Part shown: one piece after another, positions 23,572-30,973 of the stretch | Numbering within the stretch: position 1 is the stretch's first letter | Layout of the letters: every line of letters begins with the position of its first letter | Assembly: GCA_036257535.1 (NCBI GenBank) | Contig: DATAFJ010000169.1 | Coordinates: forward strand, 1-64,000 | Reading direction: 5' to 3' | Source: DATAEE01 sp036257535 | GTDB taxonomy: Bacteria > Acidobacteriota > Vicinamibacteria > Vicinamibacterales > 2-12-FULL-66-21 | DNA length: 64,000 nucleotides | Position numbers and translations under genes: made by a program | The notes under the pieces: model-generated | What the model was told of the DNA's origin: nothing | Databases searched by the model: none | Seen by the model: the letters and a program-made list of their open reading frames with translations, nothing else

Positions 23572-24501
23572 CGCGTGGACGAGCGCCGCGGCCATCAGGC
23601 CGCCGCTCTGCAAGTACGCCCGGCCGTAGAAGAAACCCGCGATCGTAGCGAGCAGGACGTAGCGCCAGTCAGGATGCGCACCGTTGTTCAGATGTGCGAG
23701 ACCGAACACGACGGACGTGACGACGAGCGCACGGCCGGAATGGCCCCAGGTCTTCTGCAGAAAGTTCTGAATCAGGCCGCGGAAGAGCAGCTCCTCGGGA
23801 ACCGCAATCGTGAGGAAGATCGCGAGAAATGAAAAAGCAAAGCTCGCGGCGCCGGTATCCGGATTGAACCGGACGAAACCTGTCGCGAGACCGAGCGGGA
23901 TCACGAATGCGAGGCAGATCGCGAGGTTGATCGCGTAGGCCGACAGGTCGCTCCAGCCCAGCCGAAATCGATACCCGACTCCACCGAGTCGCCGGAAGGC
24001 GACGAAAAGCAGCAGCGCCAGATCGACGGCAAGGACGACGTTCAGCGTGTACGCCGCGCCTCCCTCCGGCCACGACCAGACGTCGCGGAACAGACGAAAG
24101 TCGAGCGGCAGCCACAGCGCGAGAATCGCGAGCGCGTCGGCCCAGGTCAGGCGCGACTTGAACGCGAGCAGGAGTGCCGGCCCGAGGACGAACACCGTCA
24201 GCTTCAGCGCAGCGTAGGTCGTGAAAGCTCCTGTCCCAAAAGCGTAGATGGCGTAAGGAACGAGCAAGAGCGCCGCTGCTCCGAGGAGTCGGCCGGGACG
24301 ACGATCGAGCCAGGCCCCGAGCCGCTCGAAAAAGTCAGAGAGCCCCCCAAGAAAGTACGGGATGAGAAGGAGGAACAGCGTGAAGACAGTGGCCGCGAAA
24401 GGCAGGCCGCCATGGCCGCGTTCGAGGAGCAGCCGGCCGGCCGCGAGAGCAGTGCCGGCGGCAAGCGCAACGCTGACTAACGATCGGGTCGGAAACGCCA
24501 A
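23539..24501 (-). CDS. CPBP/CAAX-type intramembrane metalloprotease
   Basis: The 320-aa protein is almost wholly hydrophobic with about eight helices. The diagnostic motifs are all near the C-terminus: EExxxR as PEELLFRGLIQNFLQ, FxxxH as FGLAHLNNG, and HASIDAIW. These supply the glutamates and histidines that bind zinc. Bacterial members cleave within the membrane or act in bacteriocin self-immunity; the role here is unknown. The start is TTG 24501, with a TAAGAT hexamer 6 nt upstream and no Shine-Dalgarno. Confidence 0.88.
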   Translation of the reverse strand: MAFPTRSLVSVALAAGTALAAGRLLLERGHGGLPFAATVFTLFLLLIPYFLGGLSDFFERLGAWLDRRPGRLLGAAALLLVPYAIYAFGTGAFTTYAALKLTVFVLGPALLLAFKSRLTWADALAILALWLPLDFRLFRDVWSWPEGGAAYTLNVVLAVDLALLLFVAFRRLGGVGYRFRLGWSDLSAYAINLAICLAFVIPLGLATGFVRFNPDTGAASFAFSFLAIFLTIAVPEELLFRGLIQNFLQKTWGHSGRALVVTSVVFGLAHLNNGAHPDWRYVLLATIAGFFYGRAYLQSGGLMAAALVHASIDAIWRGFF

Positions 24502-24507
24502 GCCCGG

Positions 24508-24513
24508 ATCTTA
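24508..24513 (-). promoter_or_regulatory. -10 element TAAGAT, leaderless-type spacing
   Basis: On the minus strand TAAGAT ends 6 nt before the TTG start at 24501. It supports TTG as the true start. Confidence 0.4.
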
Positions 24514-24527
24514 CTATCGGGGTACTA

Positions 24528-25424
24528 TCAGGCCGTCGGACGTGCCGCCCCCATGAGGCGCTCGAGATTCTCGGCGTTGAAGAACGCCTCCTTCGGGACG
24601 AGACCCTGGCGCGCCCGGAAGAACTGATTCGTGGCCTCCTGGTTTCCCCGCAGCGCCGCACGCAGCCGATAAACCTCCTCCGGCAATGGAAGGAACCGTG
24701 CCGCCGCCAAATTCTCGTGGAAGTCGGGCGTCGTCGCCTCGTTGCGGCGCGACTCGTACTCTGAGAGGCCGCCGTACAGCGGCCGTCGATATGTGAAGCA
24801 GGCGTCGAGCGCCGTGGTCAGAAGCTCCGCGTCGCGGAAGGCGTCGCAGATCCCGAGCGCCAGAAACGGATCCTTGTGAACGCCTGCATCGCCAACGAGG
24901 GCCCAGCCGAGTCCGTACGGCTTGCGGAAGAAGTTGGGAAGGTCGGCGCACCCGGCGAACCGTTCCTCTCGATGTCCATTCCGCACGCGCTCCGACAGGT
25001 CCGGAATGGCATCGATGACCGACATGAAATGGAGTTCGATGCTCGCCCTCACCGCGTGGAAGCACTGAATGCGCCAAGCGACGAAGATCCCGAAGAGCCC
25101 GTCGTTCGTCGGGAAACAAAAGACCGCGTTGTTTGGCCTGACATACACGCTCAACCCACGATCGGGAACGCCACTCCAGTACGACCAGTACCAGCAGGTG
25201 ACCGGGGGGACAGCGTGGTATTCCGGCGCGCCGACGAAGTCGGCAAGCTGCGAGTGACGGCCGTCGGCGCCGATGACGATCGCGGCCCGTTCGCTGACGA
25301 CGGCGCCGTCTGCCCGTGCCCGGCCGCGAATGCCGGTGACGCGATCGCCATCTGTCGTGAAGCCATCAACGCTGAAGGACGTTCTGATTTCGACGCCCGC
25401 TTCGACGGCCGCATCGACGAGCAC
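24528..25424 (-). CDS. FAD-dependent monooxygenase/reductase, C-terminal part of an interrupted gene
   Basis: This 298-aa part, read from GTG 25424, continues in the same frame as the segment at 25440-25751 after one TGA (25440-25442). It begins MLVDAAVEAGVEIRTSFSVD, contains the second dinucleotide-binding motif AAIVIGADGRHSQLADFVGA, and the GD motif region LGWALVGDAGVHKDPFLALG of group A flavoprotein monooxygenases/geranylgeranyl-reductase-like enzymes. It cannot bind FAD alone because the N-terminal GxGxxG lies upstream of the stop. The expected context is PR-R-S-VLDEVLVDA, so a CGA-to-TGA change explains the break. Confidence 0.8.
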   Translation of the reverse strand: MLVDAAVEAGVEIRTSFSVDGFTTDGDRVTGIRGRARADGAVVSERAAIVIGADGRHSQLADFVGAPEYHAVPPVTCWYWSYWSGVPDRGLSVYVRPNNAVFCFPTNDGLFGIFVAWRIQCFHAVRASIELHFMSVIDAIPDLSERVRNGHREERFAGCADLPNFFRKPYGLGWALVGDAGVHKDPFLALGICDAFRDAELLTTALDACFTYRRPLYGGLSEYESRRNEATTPDFHENLAAARFLPLPEEVYRLRAALRGNQEATNQFFRARQGLVPKEAFFNAENLERLMGAARPTA

Positions 25425-25439
25425 CTCGTCTAGAACTGA

Positions 25440-25751
25440 TCAGCGCGGGCCGTACCCGAGCGCCACGCCGTCCACGCAGAGCTCTTCACCTGCCAGCGGA
25501 AAATCGCCCGCATCCCACGTCATGGTGGTCACGGCGGGACAGTTGGTCGACGCGACGCGGTCCAGCAGTCCCCAGCGCGCCAGATAGCGCGGCCCGAGCC
25601 GATGAATGTAATGGCCGTGCGGGATATCGCTTGGAAACGTCGCACGGTCCACGAGGAGTACTCTGTAGCCCTTGCGAGCGAGCAGCATCGCGGTCGGCGC
25701 GCCGGCGCAGCGCGCACCGATGACGATCGCGTCGTAACTGTTCCGCGTCAT
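25440..25751 (-). CDS. FAD-dependent monooxygenase/reductase, N-terminal part of an interrupted gene
   Basis: The start is ATG 25751 (MTRNSYDAIVIGARCAGAPT), not the upstream TTG 25796, whose codons MLKKVTVPF come from a palindromic repeat. The FAD-binding Rossmann motif reads DAIVIGARCAGAPTAMLLAR (GxRxAGxxxA variant), followed by VLLVDRATFPSD. After VDGVALGYGPR the frame meets TGA 25440-25442, and homology resumes immediately in the same frame. A functional enzyme would need readthrough; otherwise the gene is inactive or the base is wrong. Confidence 0.75.
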   Translation of the reverse strand: MTRNSYDAIVIGARCAGAPTAMLLARKGYRVLLVDRATFPSDIPHGHYIHRLGPRYLARWGLLDRVASTNCPAVTTMTWDAGDFPLAGEELCVDGVALGYGPR

Positions 25752-25768
25752 GGCTGGCCCTCCAGCAG

Positions 25769-25831
25769 AAAAGGGGACGGTCACCTTTTTCAGCATTCAG
25801 AAATCTCGAGAAAGGTGACAGTCCCCTTTTT
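25769..25831. repeat. REPIN-like inverted repeat A
   Basis: Left arm 25769-25790 is AAAAGGGGACGGTCACCTTT(TT). Right arm 25811-25831 is its near-complement ending GACAGTCCCCTTTTT. Each arm is itself an imperfect palindrome. It sits between two minus-strand genes, 17 bp upstream of the flavoprotein ATG. Confidence 0.8.
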
Positions 25832-25833
25832 CC

Positions 25834-26661
25834 TCAGTGCTGCGGCCTCGGCTCTCCGTACAGGAAGTCGTCCATCATGACGATGTCGCGCCGGCGGGTG
25901 TCGTTGCGTCCAGGCGCCTTGTTGCCGGTCGTGATCTTCACGCGCGCGATCTTCGCGTCTTTGAAAACGATGCCGAAGAACGACAGGCTCGCATCGCCGG
26001 GCGACGCGGGGACGATGCCGCGGTAGATGACGTCGTAGTTCTCATCGACGTACTCGATGACCGTGGCGTCGCGCTCACGATGCCAGCTGCGCTTGTCATC
26101 CTCCTGCTCGTCAACGTCGGAGAAGACGGCGCCGAACCCGGTGGTCCGCGCCGGGACGTTCGTTCCGCCCGGCACGAAGAACTCGACCTCGGTCTCGTTG
26201 CTGCCGACCGGGCTGAAGAACCGCACAGGGCTGAACGGCTGGAAGATCGTCGCGTAGGTCGGATTGCCGAACGTCGACACGAGGCCGTCGAGAGGCGCCT
26301 GCACGAAGCCGGATCCGGGCGTCGTGATGTTGGCGCCGCGGCTGTTGAGAAATACGGTGAAGGGGGTAGGGCCGGGCGACGTGGCGGTCGAGCCGCCGCC
26401 GTCCCAGTTGATCTCGCGCCGGCCTTCGGCGAGCGGCCCGGGCGCGTTGCCGTTGTTGACCGCGCCGAGCGCGGCTCGGTACTGGTCGACCGTGGACTGA
26501 ATGGACGCCGGATTCGGGCCGGCTGCCTGGAAGACGACGGGTCGAACGAACCGCTTGAAATCGTGGCCCTGCAAGTCGGCCGTGCCGAGAAGGGCGGCCG
26601 AGGTCACGAACACTGCAGCAACCACACCATCGAGAACTGTGAACGAACGCTGCTTCCTCAC
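25834..26661 (-). CDS. Secreted protein of unknown function
   Basis: Read from GTG 26661 the product is 275 aa and begins VRKQRSFTVLDGVVAAVFVT, a plausible signal peptide ending near LLGTADLQG. An earlier start at 26724 would add a charged stretch before it. Recognisable blocks are SIQSTVDQYRAALGAVNNGN, GRREINWDGGG, GVFVQAPLDG-like GSGFVQAPLDGLVSTFG and GTNVPARTTGFGAVFSDVD. Similar exported proteins are common in this group, and the beta-rich pattern with DVD suggests a lectin- or calcium-binding-like fold, but I cannot name the family. It is followed by REPIN A. Confidence 0.7.
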   Translation of the reverse strand: MRKQRSFTVLDGVVAAVFVTSAALLGTADLQGHDFKRFVRPVVFQAAGPNPASIQSTVDQYRAALGAVNNGNAPGPLAEGRREINWDGGGSTATSPGPTPFTVFLNSRGANITTPGSGFVQAPLDGLVSTFGNPTYATIFQPFSPVRFFSPVGSNETEVEFFVPGGTNVPARTTGFGAVFSDVDEQEDDKRSWHRERDATVIEYVDENYDVIYRGIVPASPGDASLSFFGIVFKDAKIARVKITTGNKAPGRNDTRRRDIVMMDDFLYGEPRPQH

Positions 26662-26776
26662 TGTTACTTCTGCCTTTCGCGAGAGCGGATTGTTTTCCCG
26701 GGGGGCAAACCCGGACTCTAACAATCCGCCGCCGATCGAATCATTCGGAAGGCGTTAGAAACGCGTGAGGAATCGG

Positions 26777-28480
26777 TTACCGGACGGCGAAGAGGGGCCG
26801 CGCCTTGTCGCCTGACACGAGCGCGTGCCGGCCGCGGTCGCTGAACTGCAGCTTCGATCCGGCGACAAGGTCCACCACTGTACGGGAGACCAGGACCTCT
26901 CCCTGGCGCGCGAGCGCGGCGATGCGCTGAGCGGCTTCGGCTACCGGTCCTTCGCCGGCGCCGCGCAGCCGATCGCACTCGCCGGTGTGGAGGCCGAGGC
27001 CGAGCGTCACGCCGAGGCGAGCTCCTTCGTCCGCGATGCGGCGGCCGCATCGGATCGCCCGTGCCGGACCGTCGAACGCGGCGAACACGCGGCCGCCCGA
27101 CTGTTCGACGTCGCGCCCGTTGAAGAGCTGCGCCTCAGCGGACACGAGCGCCTGCACGCGCTCGATGTCGGATGCCGCGGCGGCAGACTCCGCGTCACCG
27201 ATCGCCGTACAGAGAATCGTGGCCAGCACCTGGCTCGATTCGCCGCGCGCGAGCGTGCCGGAGAGAAACCGCTCGATCTCGTCGAGGAGCACGTCCTGAT
27301 CGCCGACGAAGGGCAGATGGTCGTCGCCGGGGAGCTCAACGAATTGGGCGCTCGGGATCTGGCTCGCGACGTAGCGACCCTCTTCGACGAGAAGGCAGCG
27401 GTCGCCGGTGCGGTGCAGGACGAGCGTCGGAACCTGGATCGTCGGCAGCACGTGGCGCACGTCGATCTGCGCGTTCATCCGCGTGAGCGCCACGGCCGCC
27501 GCGGGGCTCGCGCCCATGCGGAGGTACGTCGCCCACCAGTCGCGGAACGCAGGATCGCCGGCCGCGCTCGGCGCGCGCAGTTCGACGCCGACGGGACCGC
27601 CCCAGCGCTCGAGGATCTCGCGGCAGAACGTCTCCCGCTCCTCGTGTGTCGGCGCCCACGGATAGTCGTCGGCGAACAGCCGGCGCGCGTAGGTACCGAT
27701 CATGATGAGCGCTTCCGTCTTCTCCGGATACGTAGCGGCAAACAGGCTGCACATCGGCCCGCCTTCCGACACGCCCAGGAGCACCGCGCGGCGCGAGCCG
27801 GCCGCCGTCATCACCGCACGCACGTCGTCCATCCGCTCTTCGAGCGTCGGCAGTTCGGCGATCCGATCCGACAGGCCCGTGCCGCGCTTGTCGAACAGAA
27901 TCAGGCGGGAGAAGCCGGCAAGCCGCCGCAGAAACCGCGCGAACGACGGCTCGTGCCAGAAGTACTCCAGGTGCGACACCCAGCCCATCACGAACACGAG
28001 ATCGATCGGCCCTGTGCCGAGCACCTGATACGCGATGTTCACGTCGCCGCTGTGCGCGTAGTGGACCGGAAGGTGAGCGGCCGTTGACGACGGCTGAGGA
28101 ACGCCTGGCGCCGGCGCTGACGCCGGAGGCGATTCCAGAACATCGGCGATGAACCGGTACCCGCGTCGATGTGCCGTCTCGATGATCCGCGGGCTGCGGG
28201 CATCGTCTCCGAGGGCCCGGCGGATTTCGCTGACGCAGACTTTCAGCGCGCCATCGCCGAGAAAGACGCCCGGCCACACGGCGCCGAGCAGTTCGTCCTT
28301 ACTGATGAGCTGCCCCGGCCGTGAGGCCAGATACTCGAGGACCGCCAGCGCTTTCGGCGTCAGCGGGATTGGCCCCGATTGTCCGTTCAGGCGACCCGTC
28401 GAGAGATCCAGCTGGAAGCGATCGAAGGCAAACCGGCGTTCCAAGATGTCCCCGTGTACCCAGGGAGAGCGGCCCCACAA
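26777..28480 (-). CDS. Winged-helix DNA-binding / alpha-beta hydrolase / degenerate nucleotide-cyclase fusion
   Basis: The 567-aa cytoplasmic protein has three domains. Residues about 14-115 are an OmpR/CadC-type winged helix (LTPKALAVLEYLASRPGQLI, VSEIRRALGDDAR, RRGYRFIADV). Residues about 140-415 are an alpha/beta hydrolase with nucleophile elbow GVSEGG, acid Asp in HRTGDRC and His in GDDHLPF. Residues about 420-567 resemble a class III cyclase domain (VLATILCTAIGD, FAAFDGPARAIRC, LGLGLHTGECDR, GEVLVSRTVVDLVAGS). The two metal-binding aspartates of active cyclases (FTDIVGST and GDG contexts) are replaced (CTAIGDAE and SGGRVFA), so cyclase activity is unlikely. The start is TTG 28480; TTG 28444 is an alternative. 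It is divergent from the amidase gene. Confidence 0.85.
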   Translation of the reverse strand: MWGRSPWVHGDILERRFAFDRFQLDLSTGRLNGQSGPIPLTPKALAVLEYLASRPGQLISKDELLGAVWPGVFLGDGALKVCVSEIRRALGDDARSPRIIETAHRRGYRFIADVLESPPASAPAPGVPQPSSTAAHLPVHYAHSGDVNIAYQVLGTGPIDLVFVMGWVSHLEYFWHEPSFARFLRRLAGFSRLILFDKRGTGLSDRIAELPTLEERMDDVRAVMTAAGSRRAVLLGVSEGGPMCSLFAATYPEKTEALIMIGTYARRLFADDYPWAPTHEERETFCREILERWGGPVGVELRAPSAAGDPAFRDWWATYLRMGASPAAAVALTRMNAQIDVRHVLPTIQVPTLVLHRTGDRCLLVEEGRYVASQIPSAQFVELPGDDHLPFVGDQDVLLDEIERFLSGTLARGESSQVLATILCTAIGDAESAAAASDIERVQALVSAEAQLFNGRDVEQSGGRVFAAFDGPARAIRCGRRIADEGARLGVTLGLGLHTGECDRLRGAGEGPVAEAAQRIAALARQGEVLVSRTVVDLVAGSKLQFSDRGRHALVSGDKARPLFAVR

Positions 28481-28539
28481 TGGTCGCCCAACTCTAGCGT
28501 GTGTGTGAAGACCCTTCGATCAGGTAGCATCGGTGCCAA

Positions 28540-30057
28540 ATGGACGAGGTCGATCGGCGCGAATTTCTCAAGCGCACCGGCGCCGCGGCGGCGTTCGGCG
28601 CGCTGGCGGGGGAGGACGTGGCGGCATCGGACGCGGATTTGTGCTTCAGGAGCGCAAGGGAGATCGCCGGGCTCGTTCGCGCGCGCAAGATCTCGGCGCG
28701 CGACGTCATGGCGGCGCACCTTGCGCAGATCGTGCGCGTGAACCCAAAGGTGAACGCGATCGTCGCGAAGCTGCCTGACGAGCGGTGTCTCGCGCTCGCG
28801 GACGCCGCCGATCGCCTCGCAGCGAAGGGTGGAGATCAGCCGCCGCTTTTCGGCCTTCCCATCGCTATCAAGGATCTCCAGCCGGCGGCCGGGTTCCGCT
28901 TCACGCGGGGATCGCCGATCTATAAGGATACGGTCGCCGAGGAGGACTCGGTGCTCGTCGCGCGCCTGCGGCGCGCAGGCGCCATCGTGATCGGCAAGAC
29001 GAACACACCCGAGTTCGGCATGGGTTCTCACACCTATAACAAGGTGTACGGGACCACGTTCAATCCCTACGATCTGACGAAGAGCGCCGGCGGCTCGAGC
29101 GGCGGCGCCGGGGCCGCGCTCGCGACGGGCATGCTGCCCATCGCCGACGGCAGCGACCTCGGCGGATCGCTCCGCAACCCCGCAAACTTCAACAACATCG
29201 TCGCGCTGAGGCCCACGGTCGGCCTCGTGCCGAATGCGCCGAGCGCGTTTCCGTTCCTCGGCTTCAGCGTGAATGGACCGATGGCGCGGTCGGTGGCCGA
29301 CACGGCCTTCCTGCTCAGCGTCATGGCAGGCGCCGATCCCCGCGATCCCGGCTGCTATCCATCGGATCCGTCCTCGTTCGCCAGGCCGCTCGATCGGCGC
29401 TTCCAGGGGACGCGCGTCGCCTGGTGTCCCGACCTTGGCGGGCTGCCGCTCGACTCGCGCGTGCGCGCGGTGCTCGACTCGCAGCGCAAGACGTTCGAGG
29501 CGCTCGGTTGCGTCGTCGAAGAGGCGTGTCCCGATCTGACGGGTGCCGACGACATCTTTCTCACGATCCGCCGCTGGCGGACGGCGGCCGCCCTTGGACC
29601 GATCCTCGACACACACCGCGCCGAGTTGAAGCCGGAGGCGGTTGGAGAAATCGAAGCGGGGCTCGCTGTCACCGCCGCCGACGTGGCGAACGCGCTGATG
29701 CGCCATGGAGAGCTGATGGACCGGGTGCGCCGGTTCCAGGAGAAACACGAGTTCATTCTCTGTGCGGTCAACCAGGTGCCGCCGTTCGATGCCACGCTCG
29801 ACTGGCCGAAACAGATCGACGGCGTCAGGATGGATCACTACGTCGCGTGGATGAAATCGGCGTACTGGATCACGACGACCTTCTGCCCGGCTATTTCTGT
29901 GCCGGCGGGCTTCACGCCGGAGGGGCTGCCGGTCGGCATCCAGATCGTCGGGCGATATCGAGACGACTTTGCCGTGCTTCAAATCGGGCACGCATACGAG
30001 CAGGCCACGAAGTTCGGCAGCAGGCGGCCGGCGATTGCCGGCGCGCAGTCCGGATGA
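28540..30057 (+). CDS. Amidase (amidase-signature family), Tat-exported
   Basis: The 505-aa enzyme starts MDEVDRREFLKRTGAAAAFG, with a twin-arginine signal (RREFLKR). The amidase-signature Ser-cisSer-Lys triad is visible: Lys in PIAIKDLQPAAG, cis-Ser in TKSAGGSSGGAGAALATGML, and the nucleophile Ser in IADGSDLGGSLRNPANF. It hydrolyses carboxamides; the substrate is unknown. Length and order match the family. Its stop overlaps the start of the DUF3891 gene as ATGA, so the two are translationally coupled. Confidence 0.9.
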   Translation: MDEVDRREFLKRTGAAAAFGALAGEDVAASDADLCFRSAREIAGLVRARKISARDVMAAHLAQIVRVNPKVNAIVAKLPDERCLALADAADRLAAKGGDQPPLFGLPIAIKDLQPAAGFRFTRGSPIYKDTVAEEDSVLVARLRRAGAIVIGKTNTPEFGMGSHTYNKVYGTTFNPYDLTKSAGGSSGGAGAALATGMLPIADGSDLGGSLRNPANFNNIVALRPTVGLVPNAPSAFPFLGFSVNGPMARSVADTAFLLSVMAGADPRDPGCYPSDPSSFARPLDRRFQGTRVAWCPDLGGLPLDSRVRAVLDSQRKTFEALGCVVEEACPDLTGADDIFLTIRRWRTAAALGPILDTHRAELKPEAVGEIEAGLAVTAADVANALMRHGELMDRVRRFQEKHEFILCAVNQVPPFDATLDWPKQIDGVRMDHYVAWMKSAYWITTTFCPAISVPAGFTPEGLPVGIQIVGRYRDDFAVLQIGHAYEQATKFGSRRPAIAGAQSG

Positions 30058-30770
30058 TTGTCCGCCCGTCGGCGGCGACGCAGCTCCTCATCACGCAACC
30101 TGACCATGCGGCGCTGGCAGGCCGCATCATGCGCCAGTGGCGAGCGGGAGGGTTTCCCGAGGCGCCGCGGCGCGACTGGATCCTGCTCGCCGTCGAAGAA
30201 CACGACAACGGCTGGCGCGAAGTAGACGCGGCGCCGATCCGGGACGAGGCGACGGGGCGTCTCCATGACTTCGTGACGGCGCCGGATGCGATCCGCCGCG
30301 GCGTCTGGCCGCGCGCGGTCGAGCGACTCGCCGCCACTCCTTACACCGCCGCGCTCGTCGCCCAGCATGCCGCTCACGTTTACGGCCGCTACCGCGGCGA
30401 TCCGGCCTGGGCGGCGTTCTTCGTCGAGATGGAAGCGTCCCGCGATCGCCACCTTCGCGCCGCGGGATCGATCCCCTTCGACGAATTCCTGCGCGAGTAC
30501 TTCTACGTTCGAATCGGCGATCTGCTGTCGCTGGCCTTCTGTACTGGATGGTCCGAGGTGCAGGCCGACGTGCCGGGCTACGAGATACGGCTCGACCAGG
30601 GTCGCGTGACGATCGCGCCGGACCCGTTCGAGGGCCGCGAGGTTCGGCTGGAGGTCAAAGCGCGAGAACTGCCGAACCGGCCGTTCGGATCGATATTGGA
30701 GGCCGAGGCGGCGTTCGCCGCCGCGCGAAGCGTCATCGTTCGCGGCGTGGCGGTGGGAACGAACTCCTAA
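30054..30770 (+). CDS. DUF3891 family protein
   Basis: The 238-aa protein starts at ATG 30054 inside the amidase stop (ATGA). Blocks MIVRPSAATQLLITQPDHAA, LAGRIMRQWRAGGF, LAVEEHDNGWREVDAAP, HVYGRY and CTGWSEVQADVPGYEIRLDQ match DUF3891, an all-helical family with conserved His and Asp suggestive of an HD-like metal site (QPDHAALAGRI, EEHDNGW). The function is unknown. Coupling to the amidase suggests they act together, perhaps on the same nitrogen compound. Confidence 0.8.
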   Translation: MIVRPSAATQLLITQPDHAALAGRIMRQWRAGGFPEAPRRDWILLAVEEHDNGWREVDAAPIRDEATGRLHDFVTAPDAIRRGVWPRAVERLAATPYTAALVAQHAAHVYGRYRGDPAWAAFFVEMEASRDRHLRAAGSIPFDEFLREYFYVRIGDLLSLAFCTGWSEVQADVPGYEIRLDQGRVTIAPDPFEGREVRLEVKARELPNRPFGSILEAEAAFAAARSVIVRGVAVGTNS

Positions 30771-30880
30771 ACACAGAGCTCAGGTCCGCGTAGCCGCGTA
30801 CTCCGCGGCTAATTGTTTCCAAATTGTTTCCGCGGCATGGGACGAAACACGGGACGAGCGACGGAACCGTCCGCGGCCAG

Positions 30881-30922
30881 CCATGCGCGACCCTGTGATG
30901 ACCCATGCGCGCTTGTGATAAG
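30881..30922 (+). promoter_or_regulatory. Direct repeat, possible operator of the TonB receptor gene
   Basis: CCATGCGCGACCCTGTGATG (30881) and CCATGCGCGCTTGTGATAAG (30903) share CCATGCGCG and TGTGAT and begin 22 nt apart, about two helical turns, 52-93 bp upstream of the receptor start. The rest of the 30771-30973 gap has a short palindromic stretch (CCGCGTAGCCGCG near 30784) and nothing else clear. Confidence 0.35.
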
Positions 30923-30973
30923 TCGCGTACTTGCGGTGACGGATGTAAGATACGCGCCACCCAGGAGGGGAGA

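Noticed and set aside
28387..29991. A 534-codon minus-strand frame across the amidase
   Set aside because: Shadow of the amidase gene; highly charged low-complexity product without a family.
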